From NCBI GenBank assembly GCA_016617785.1, contig JADILM010000005.1:1364001-1428000 (forward strand): a stretch of 64,000 bases of DNA, given 5' to 3'. Shown here in pieces: positions 55,261 through 64,000 of this stretch; position 1 is the stretch's first letter; the number at the start of each line of letters is the position of its first letter. The notes under the pieces were generated by a model. That model did no database searches and was not told the DNA's origin. It saw nothing but the letters and a program-made list of their open reading frames with translations. This DNA is from Sporobolomyces roseus. Its lineage: Eukaryota > Basidiomycota > Microbotryomycetes > Sporidiobolales > Sporidiobolaceae. Position numbers and translations under genes: made by a program.

Positions 55261-57740
55261 ATGTCGCCAACAGCGCCGGAACAGGTTCCAGCAGCTTCTC
55301 TAGTCGATGTAGCGCCCATGTTACCTCGTGCAGCTTCACCGGTCGACCGGATAGAGGAGAAAGAGCGGTCTCAAGAGGAAGGAGGGGAACTTCGAAAGGG
55401 CGACAGCAGCGAGGGAGAGACAGTGACAGAGGGAGAAAAGGAGCATCACAAGCTAGACGACGTCCATGTCGTGCCGAAGAACAATATGGTCAGTCCTCGC
55501 GCACTCTCTCTCTTCCTCTCGATCCTCGTCGGCTGACCTCATTTGATTTCTCGCAATGCAGCCAATGGTCCTTCTAGGGTACGCCGACGCTCTCAATATT
55601 GATGCAGGATGTGAAAGCTGACGAGATTTGACCTGTTCATGCCTGTTCAACCAATTCATTTTCGTCGATTTCACTTCTCTTCGCAACTTCACCTCTTTTC
55701 GCAACTTCACCTCTTTTCGCAACTTCAGCCTCTCACTCTGCGTTCTACTAGCGGCACTCGACTCGACAATCGTCTCAACTGCACTTTCGACGATTCAACG
55801 AGACCTGAACGGTTCAAGCGCCTCCCTCGCCTGGATTACTCAGTCTTACCTCCTCTGCTGTACCTGTCTCGCTCCAGCATACGGCAAACTCTCCTCCTTG
55901 TTCGGTCGCAAGATCGTACTCTTCACCTCTATCGTCATCTTCCTCTTCGGATCGGCGTTGTGTGGTGCAGCTCAGAACATGATCTGGTTGTGTGCGAGTC
56001 GAGGAGTGCAAGGCTTAGGAGGAGGAGGAATTATACAGCTCACACAGATCGTTATCAGTGATGTATCGCCTCTCGCGACACGAGGGAAGTATACAAGTGC
56101 GATCGGAGCGACATGGGGATTGGCTTCAGCGAGTAAGTCGTAACCTTTCTCCGCATTACGTCCCTCCTCTCGACAGTGAGTAATAGCGAAAACACGACTA
56201 CTGTGCCAACTCCTCGCAAGCTCGTCAAAGGCAAAGTCGAGAATCAAAGTCTCCGTCGAATCGTTCATCCCGAACTTGAGCTAACTTTCTCCCTTTCTCG
56301 CAGTCGGCCCTTTACTCGGAGGAGTCTTCGTCGATCGACTAACATGGAGGTGGTGTGTAAGTCGAATCGAAACACAGCTCTTCTTAGATGCAGAGTTAAT
56401 GATTCTCCTCTCATAGTTCTTCATCAATCTTCCTTTTGGCGCCCTCGCCCTCGCCGTACTCGCCTACTTCCTCAAGTTGAACCCTCACACTCCTCCTTCA
56501 GCTCGAGAACTTCTCGCCGAATTCGATTTCCTCGGTCTCTTCCTCCTCATCGTCGGATTGGTAGTTCTTCTCTTCGGTTTCAGTTCTGGAGAGTCAAACT
56601 GGAGCTCAACAGAAACTATCGCATGCCTTACAGTCGGATGCGTGGTACTGTGTGCCGCTATCGTCGTCGAGCTCAAGACGAAAAGATCGCCCATCATTCC
56701 ACCTCGTCTCTTCAAGATCCGTACCTCAGCAGCAGTCCTCATCGGAACCTTTATGCAATCGTTCGGCTTCATGGCATTATCATATTATGTAAGCTTTCAG
56801 ACGCTCATCATGGTCACTTGAGAAAGCGTACTGACAACGTCGAGATCAATAGCAACCACTGTACTTCCAGGCATTAGGTTCAAGCCCTTTGATGTCAGGA
56901 GTCAAGCTCATGCCATTCTCGGTCGGATCGTCGGTCGTTTCTATCGCAGCCGGATTCTATGTCGCAAAAGTAAGTTTAATTCCCTCCTCTCTGATCTGTC
57001 GCAAACGAGACTGAACCTACTTGGAACAATACAGACTCGCAAGTATAAACCCATCATGCTCGTGTCCTATGCTATTATGGCTCTCGGATTCGCTCTCCTC
57101 GCAACCTTAGACGATAAATCGAATACGTGCGCATTCTCTCTTTCTCCCTCTTATCTCCTGTTCGTACTAGACTAACCCAACTTTGATTAATCCATAGCGC
57201 GCAACAAGTCTTATATCTCCTCGTCGCAGCTCTAGGCTGTGGTCCTCTATTCCAAGCACCTTACATCGCGATTCAATCCGCCATGCCCATGGCCGACATG
57301 CCCACCGCAACAGCTACCGTCTCCCTCATCCGTCAAATCGGAGGTACAGTCGGTATCGCAGTAGCTGGAGCGATGTACGGTTCGAAACTGAAAAGTGGAC
57401 TCTCTTCATTGGGATACGAACCTCCTGCGGGTTCAGGTTCTTCCGTTGGAAACGTCAACGGATTACAATCGATTCAAGTACGTCTCCCTCCCTCCCTACT
57501 TCTCCTCTCTTGCCTGAAGCTGATCCATCGTTGAGTGTCTAGCCTCCCGAACTCTCGCAAAGAGTTGTACACGTCTATACCCGTGCACTCTCCGATCCAT
57601 GGATCGTCTGTGCACCACTCATCTTCGTTGGATTCTTGGTCAGCTTCGCATTGAAACAGTACTCGCTCGATCGAACTGTCGTGAGGAGCCCGGCGGTCGT
57701 CAAAGAGAAAAAGGAGAAGAAGGGGGATGAAAGTGTCTGA
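55261..57740 (+). CDS. MFS multidrug transporter, DHA2 (14-TM) type
   Basis: Starts MSPTAPEQVPAASLVDVA (ATG 55261), with an acidic cytosolic N-terminus (EKERSQEEGGELRKGD). The first span follows a repeat-bearing intron: LSLCVLLAALDSTIVSTAL carries the DHA2 motif LDxTIV. Then WITQSYLLCCTCLAPAYGKL, motif A-like [43 protein letters not shown] (antiporter motif C region plus WRW), and further spans to ALSDPWIVCAPLIFVGFL. The basic tail KEKKEKKGDESV ends at TGA 57738-57740. Proton-coupled efflux of drugs or metabolites is expected; the substrate is unknown. Confidence 0.9.
55681..55728 (+). repeat. 18-bp tandem repeat at an intron 3' end
   Basis: Three units with 18-bp period starting at 55681, 55699 and 55717 (unit TCGCAACTTCACCTCTTT; the last is cut to TCGCAACTTCAG and forms the acceptor). 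It provides the pyrimidine-rich tract before the exon beginning at 55729. Confidence 0.85.
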
Positions 57741-58222
57741 AATCAGTTCAGGATTCTGAGCTTGTGTACGTTGGTCTAGTCGCGTTGGCGGATATCATAT
57801 CTTACTTGTAAACGTTGTAATACTTCGCATGAAACCAATCTCGCTTGATCGTTGAAAAGATCGCCGGATCCAGCTTTCGCTTTCTCGTTTCTCTCGATTG
57901 ATCGTAATTGAGTGAAGGAAAGATACAATAGCACTTGAGAAACGGAATGAAAGTCAAAAAGCAACGAAAAGCTAGAGTGAGTTCAATCGAGCAAAAAAAG
58001 GTATGATATAGACATGGGAAAGAAAGACGAAGAGTGAGAATGAGAAATAGCAACGACAAATGAAGGGCCTAGCGAGAGGAGAAGATACAAACTGAATTGA
58101 GAGGAGAAGAGTGAACGAGTAAAAGCGAGAACAACAAAATGAGGGTCGTATAGATACAGTTGAAAGGAAGAGTGTCCGAGGCGAGATGTCACCAAGCGAG
58201 AGCGGCGTCGAGAGGATAAAAA
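57741..58222. other. Intergenic gap between convergent genes
   Basis: About 480 bp between the MFS gene and the Yippee gene 3' ends. Purine-rich on the plus strand. The minus-strand open frame here continues from the Yippee gene past a good splice acceptor and is not taken as coding. Confidence 0.5.
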
Positions 58223-58898
58223 CTAGTGAACGTCGGCTGTAGCAGGGAAAGGGAGCGTCAATGCTCTCGAGCAGATGAGACGGAATCAAGGAAACGAGAG
58301 ATTTACTGGTCATTGCTTTCTCGAGAATGAACTTTCCCTCTTTATACTTCTGTGTCGGTTCGTACGCTTTATCTGTCGCACCGAAAAAGCTCATCACCGC
58401 GTAAGCTCTTCATGTCGCGAATGAGAGGTTGAAAGTAAATCGGAACGAACCGTATTTCCAACCTAGCACTTCACCGCATTTCGCACACATGACGTCCCTA
58501 ACCGTATGCAATCCAGTAGTCATCGGTCTATCTTCTGGTACACCCGTTTCGACGTTCACCCTGCGAGGTTCAGAGCGCTCAAGGTCAGCCGAAGCGATTC
58601 GGATGCGGGGGTTCTCGAAGGAAGAGGACGAGGGAGCGAAGGAGGGGTAACTCACACATCCTTGAATAGATACGCTCTACCATGTTGACCATTGAAGTTC
58701 TGCATCAAGAGAGAGAGAGAGAGAGAATATTCAGCTCTTGAATCTCGAGGAACCCAATCTCGGGATGCAAGAGAACCTCACCTTTGATTCTATTTGTTCG
58801 CTCGTAGTCAAGTGTGTCTTGCATCTCCTGCATCCAAACACCTTTCCAGATAGGTTTGAAGCTGGTACGCTCAGGTATTCCCGATGTTTCAACCCCAT
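58223..58898 (-). CDS. Yippee-family zinc-binding protein
   Basis: Starts [20 protein letters not shown] (ATG 58898). First zinc pair CRRC in [16 protein letters not shown]; then, after a CT-rich intron, [51 protein letters not shown] (second pair CAKC) and [21 protein letters not shown] 71-nt intron ending CCCTGCTACAG gives a short C-terminus TTDVH with TAG 58223-58225. This gives the compact length (~120 residues) of Yippee proteins, which share a fold with Mis18 and cereblon thalidomide-binding domains. Cellular role in fungi is poorly known. Confidence 0.9.
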
Positions 58899-59138
58899 TC
58901 TACTTTGCGACGAGTTTAAATGAGCGAACAAAGGAGCGAGACGGCCTTGTATAATTTGATCAGGCTGTGAGAGTCGGTCGAGTTTGTAGAGCGGAGCAAG
59001 AGTGATTGAAAGGTGCGAGAAACTTGATGCGAAGAGGCAAATGTAACAAACTCGAATTCACATTTCTAATCAATTCGCTCCTTTCTCTCCACCAACACAC
59101 CTCTCCTCTCTCGCCAAAGAAGGAGTAGGATCCAAGAG

Positions 59139-61970
59139 ATGCTCGGGAAACGACCTGTTTCGTCTACTGTCGAATCAAGTACAGTAACGCAACCTTCAAA
59201 GAGATTGAAACCAAATCCAAATCAACAACAAGACACTGAACAACCAACTACTGCTACGAGCTGGTTACCGAGTGTGGTGTGGAACGGTATAAAGACTCTA
59301 TTGGGCTCTCCAGCGAGAACAGGTAGGTCTACCCTGCCGTTCTAAACGAGAAACGCGTACTGACCTCTTCCCTTCCTTCCTCACGCGCCTCAACCCTACA
59401 CTCTCTACTCGATGTAGCAGCAGCACCATCAAGAGATCAGAGTAGATCCCGTCAAAAACCACGACAGAGACAGAATCCTTTACCAACTTTCGAAGACGTC
59501 AACGACAACTGGATCTGGCAAACCATGACTGCGAAACAACGAGGTCAACCTTTACCACGAGAACCTGCAGTATTGAGAGAATTGAGGGAACGGAAGGAAC
59601 GAGAAGAAGGGAAATCGAAAGCAGTTACGAATGGGAATTCGACATTCTTAGCGGGTCAAACGAGTAGTAGTCAGAATGGAAGTGTGTATGGAAGCGAGGT
59701 GGATGGGGGCTATAGAAGGAAGAAACCGATGGGATCTAGAAAGGTTCGTTTCTTGTCTTTCTTTCCCCCCTTCGCCCTACGACTCTTTTCTTGCGGAATC
59801 CGGTTCGACCATACTGATCATGTCAATAGAACACTTCTGATCCCACTACACAATCTACACGCAAACCGTCACGACGAAAACGAATCCCAACTCCTGATTT
59901 TCCCAAACCTTCATCATCGAATCATTCATCTCTCGAATCTATGTCCATATCATCTGCTTCTTCCTCTTCCGACGAAACTCAACATGCTGCTCAACAATCC
60001 CTTTTCGATTTCATCACTCATTCTCTGCCAATATCGACCGATTCCACTTCTTCATCCGACTCCTCTTCATCCACCGATTCTTCCGATTCTTCTGATTCCT
60101 CCGACTCTGATTCTGCCTCGACGACATCTTCTCACTCTGCCACATCCCATACCCAATCACCCATATCCATATCGTCTTCTTCCCTTCCCTTGCAACCTTT
60201 CCAACTCGCATCTTCTCTCCCTCCCTCTCCTCGCGCAACTTCATTCTTCTCTTCTCCTTGGCTCCCCAAATCCCGTACGATTCTCAAACGCAAACAGCAT
60301 CGACTAGCACTTCAATCACGCGATCTCTCAACCCTCGAATCCCTCAGATCAATGCCTAGTACTCCTACAACCGTTTCGAACAACTCTGGATCTTCGGGAG
60401 GTGGGATCAGAGATGATGAGGGAGATAGAGAGTTCAGAGTTTATAAAGCTGGAGTTAGGAATTTGGTCAGACAGGAAGATGAAGGTGAACAAGGTAGGTC
60501 GAAGTCGTTCATCCATCAATCTAGTTTGACACAGTTAATGTATCGAGTTTTCTCTGCAGATTCCCGACCGACTCGACCATCGAAACCGACTCGAACGACT
60601 TCTTCGCTTCTCGGACCCGCTTCTTCGACCTACGCCTCTGTCCTCTCCGCCGCCTCAAAACCCCCCTCCTCTTCCTCATCCATCCCTCGACCACGCACTC
60701 GAGTCGATCGAACTCTCGAGAACTACCACAAAACCCAAACCGAATCACCAGCAAAGAAAGCCCTTTCCTCGAGCGAACTCTTCTCTCAATTCGAGCGACT
60801 CCGAGTAGCTCAAGAAGAAGCCGAGAAAGCTTCTTTACTCCTCGACGAACCCGCCCTCCCCATCTCCCTTCCCCCTCGCCGTCGAAAGTGGCCCAAGAAA
60901 GTTCCAAGAGAGATTCAAGATCGAGTTTCAGAGATGTTGAGAGCGTCGAATTATGAGAAGACGATCAAAGGTGCATCGGTCGATACGAAAGCTATTAGAA
61001 GGTTGAAACCTGGTACTTGGTTGGACGATAGCGTTGTCGCTTTCTATGGAACGTTGTTGACGAATCGTTCGGAGGAGGCTCAAGAGAAAGGAGAGTTTGG
61101 GGAGAGGGAAATGAGGTTGAAGAAGATTTGGTGTTTCAATAGTTTCTTTTGGACTATGTACAACGAGAGTGGTTACAAGAGGGTGAAGAAATGGACTAAG
61201 AAGGTGAGTTGCGTCACTTTCTCTCTGATCTTAAGCTCCCTCTCGGTTTTGACTGATCAGTAAAAGTCTCCTCGCACAGTTTGACGTGTTTGAGAAAGAT
61301 ATGATCATTTTCCCTATCAACATCAACAACTCTCATTGGACTTGCGCCGCCGTCAACATCAGAGACAAACGATTCGAATACTATGATTCTTTGGGAGGGA
61401 AAATGAAGAAAGCTTATTCGGTATGCTCACATTCGGTCTTTCACGCTTGCCAATTGCCTAACGTATCGACCGATCACGGACGTACAGCAATTGAGGAAAT
61501 GGTTACAAGAAGAACACGAGGCGAAGAAAGGTGGTCCTATCGATCTCTCGGATTGGGAGGATTATTGGGATGATGTGAGTCGATGTCCCATATCAGTCCT
61601 TCATGCGCCGCTTGCTGATTGATAGTGAGTCACATCTTCACAGAACGTACCTCAACAGAACAATTCGAACGACTGCGGAGTTTTCACCGTTCGTCTCCTC
61701 TCTTCCCGCTCTCTCTCTCTCGCTCGACCGTGCACTGACCTGAGTCTCATCACAGTGTGCCTTCATGGAATCACTCTCACGAGAAGTAGAAGGGTTCGAT
61801 TTCGACCAGAGACAAATGCCCTAGTACGTTTCTCTCTCTTTCCTTAAAAACCTCGACGAGAACTAACGAGCTCCTTTCTTATCCTTAGCCTTCGTCAAAA
61901 GATCGCCTACGAGATTGATCAAGCTGAATTGAAACCTGAAGAGAAATGGGTTGATGTCGAGGAGGAATAG
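59139..61970 (+). CDS. ULP1: SUMO protease of the Ulp1/SENP (C48) family
   Basis: A cysteine protease that matures SUMO and removes it from proteins. Starts MLGKRPVSSTVESSTVTQ (ATG 59139). A disordered N-terminal half has basic patches (KPSRRKRIP) and a Ser/Asp run (60.05-60.12 kb). The catalytic domain begins near IKGASVDTKAIRRLKPG, TWLDDSVVAFY and WCFNSFFWTMY. Catalytic His is in NNSHWTCAAVNI, Asp in FEYYDSLGGK, the oxyanion Gln in PQQNN and Cys in NSNDCGVFT. Four introns split the 3' part; the TAG is at 61968-61970. All catalytic residues are present, so the enzyme should be active. Confidence 0.92.
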
Positions 61971-62098
61971 TTGAGAAATCGAGAGTAACAAATAGTGACA
62001 TTGCTTGTTGTGCTAATACTACAACTCTCGCATGCAACAATTACTTTGTCTCTCTCGCGATCGCCTGATAGAAGAGAAGCGAAGAAAGATAGCAAGTT

Positions 62099-64000
62099 TC
62101 AAACTGCCAAATACTTCATACTAATCTCTCTAGCTTCTTCTTCTTGATTCGACGCCGCGAGTAGAACCATCAAGTTGTAAGCTGCTACTTTCGTAAGATC
62201 GCCATAGTCTCGTAAACCGTTTGATTCGACATCGACTTGCATCGCTGATTTGTCGGGAGCTGATTCGAGGCACAGTCGATAATGCTTGACTGCTTGAGAT
62301 TGAAGACCTGTGGGAGAGGTGGCGAAGACATCAGGTCAGCTGTCAACAGAACGATATCGATGCCAATTCTCGCTCACCTAAATGATGGAAAGCTCTCGCA
62401 AAGTTGTACTCTGTCTCTTGACAAGGTCCTCGTAACTTTCGATACTGTGAGAGGAAAGCGAGTGCTTGAGCGATTTGATGTTGACGATTGTCGGTTTGAC
62501 GTGACATTGCTCGTTGGAGGTAAGAAGTTGCGAGTGCGAGGTTGACGAGAGGTTGTTTCGGATCGAGTTCGTAAGCGCGAAGGAGATAGACTGCGAGCGA
62601 GTAGACGAGTCAGTTTGAGATCCGAGAAGAGCAGAGAGGGACAAGCGTACTGATAGCGGTTTGGAAACTTTGCGAATTCATCAACATGAAACCATAAGCT
62701 GAGAAGAAGACCGGACTGAGGACCGATGGTTTCCAGCTAGACGCTCTCGTCGGTTGCGCAGCTGCGTCTCCCTCTTCCTCCTCGTTCTCTCCGTCGTTAC
62801 CCTCCTCATCATCCTCTGCAGCGAGACTACTCTTTCGACCCTTCCTCGATACTTCTGGACTACTTCGACTCTGCGTACCCGAAGGACCAGGTGTCGAAAC
62901 GATTCCATCTTCCTTCCCTGTCTTTCCTCCGCTGTGTCTCCCAATCTCCTTCAGCTGACGGATCAAGAATTTCTGTAATCGATGCTCGTTGAATGCGATG
63001 GCGGCGTCGTGACCTTGCGAGAGGAGGGAGAGGAGGAGTCGAACGGGTTCAGTCTGGAATGGATAGGTATTCTGCCACCATCGAAGTTCGGAAACGACGT
63101 GCTCGAATTTGCCGGCGTAGTGGAAACAGGCTGCCACAGCGAGAAAGTGTGAGTAGCTGTCTTGGGTAAGAGTCGGAGAGAGTCAATCTACCGATGAGAC
63201 CGAGACGAAGTGATTCTTCTTTCGCCTGATCTTGACGGAATACACTCGCTTCTCGAACATGAACGAGTACTTCAGCAGCGAGTTCCAACTCGTCGGACTT
63301 GGTCAAGAGGAAGCAATACTGTTAGTCGACAAGCTGCTATCAGCATCTCGCGTCGGAAGAGGATAGGAAGCTGAAGCGAACGAACCTGCAAGATGAAGTT
63401 GACCCATTGATCGAAATCTCTTCCTCTGAACGACGTCTCCTCGACTTCATCCTCCTCGTCCTCAATCATAGACCTCTCTAAACGATTCGCAATCTCATCC
63501 GCTTCCTCCGCAAGGTCCGCTTCTTTATCCTTTCCTTTCTTTCTATCTCCTCTTTTCCTTCTGACCATTCCCGTAAACTTCTTCTTGTAATCAGACGGGA
63601 ACAACTGTCTCGTACTCCTGAAAGAATCGATCAACCTCGTAGCGATCTCCAACCATTGATAAACCGCTTCTTCGTCTCCGATTTCGATCGAGGGTTCGAG
63701 TTGTTCGAGGCGAGAGAAGGCGGCGGTAGCTTCCATCTTGCGCTCTTCTTCGGCGTTGAGCTTGTCTTGACGAGCTGAGACTCGTTCAGAGGTCGATTTG
63801 TAACTTCGTCGTCGACGCTTGGGTTCATCGCTCGTCGAAAGTTCAGTACCATCTCGACGTCGTCGGAGTTTCATGACTGCGCGGAGAGAGTCTAGATCAG
63901 CCTGCAATGAAGAGTGTGACTCGAGGGAGATGGAGCTCACCTTCTTTGATCAATAGCAGAGCTCGCTCAGGTTGACCGAGATTCTCGAAGATCCTCGCCA
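62099..64000 (-). CDS. TFC4: TFIIIC subunit Tfc4/GTF3C3 (tau131), N-terminus off window
   Basis: The TPR subunit of the RNA polymerase III factor TFIIIC that bridges to TFIIIB. The window holds its C-terminal half, beginning in ARIFENLGQPERALLLI at the right edge. A basic linker (KRRRRSYKSTSERVSARQDK) and an acidic region (MIEDEEDEVEE) follow, then ACFHYAGKFEHVVSELRW. The family block VNLALATSYLQRAMSRQT, QIAQALAFLSQYRKLRGPCQE and FARAFHHLGLQSQAVKHY matches Tfc4/GTF3C3 TPRs. It ends MKYLAV at TGA 62099-62101. Several introns. It assembles on the A/B boxes of genes such as the two tRNA-Gly genes here. Confidence 0.88.

Noticed and set aside
57972..58222. Long C-terminal extension of the Yippee protein
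   Set aside because: The extension is Ser/Phe/Leu-rich translation of a pyrimidine tract; a 71-nt intron ending CCCTGCTACAG gives the normal family length.
58700..58732. GA/CT microsatellite as an independent feature
   Set aside because: It is the polypyrimidine tract of the Yippee intron on the minus strand; noted there as a CT-rich intron.

Overview
This window is nuclear DNA of an intron-rich fungus, most likely a basidiomycete yeast or yeast-like species. The evidence is the dense layout with short gaps, many spliceosomal introns of about 50-75 nt (GTRAGT donors, CTGAC/CTAAC-like branch sites, CAG/TAG acceptors), a fungal microbial rhodopsin, and homologues of Rna14, Rvs161/Hob3, Bet3, Flo8/Som1, TFIIIC, Ulp1 and RecQ helicase. 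A Pucciniomycotina affiliation is plausible from the gene set but is inference. Almost every gene is split, so the reading frames given here were joined by hand at splice sites; exon structure is firm for some genes and only approximate for others.

Layout. 1-18.6 kb is a conserved housekeeping stretch: the 3' end of an unknown gene, a proline-rich unknown, a small membrane protein divergent from the cleavage/polyadenylation factor RNA14, a single-exon mitochondrial-type protein, the BAR protein HOB3/RVS161, a glutaredoxin-like protein whose 3' end overlaps a ZCCHC8-like gene, a 2-kb gene-poor gap carrying a ~520-bp segment bounded by 35-bp inverted repeats, a microbial opsin, and a tRNA m3C methyltransferase.

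18.8-37.1 kb looks accessory. It lies largely between two tRNA-Gly(UCC) genes of identical sequence and holds duplicated families: two RING/TRAF-type zinc-finger genes in tandem, three MYND zinc-finger paralogues, two BTB/POZ paralogues, poorly resolved ORFs, and a broken Ecdysoneless/SGT1 gene (frameshifts, in-frame TGA, internal deletion). One MYND copy and one RING copy have each lost a zinc ligand. The families point to protein-interaction or ubiquitin-adaptor roles, but no function can be assigned to the island.

37.3-64 kb is housekeeping again: TRAPP subunit BET3, a bestrophin-like channel, a three-RRM protein of the Nam8/Csx1/TIA-1 type, a LisH/LUFS protein of the Flo8/Som1 type, a DinB-like protein, a RecQ1-type helicase with an altered aromatic-rich loop, a DHA2-type MFS transporter, a Yippee protein, a Ulp1 SUMO protease and, running off the right edge, TFIIIC subunit TFC4. 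No CRISPR, prokaryotic operon, rRNA or autonomous transposon was seen.
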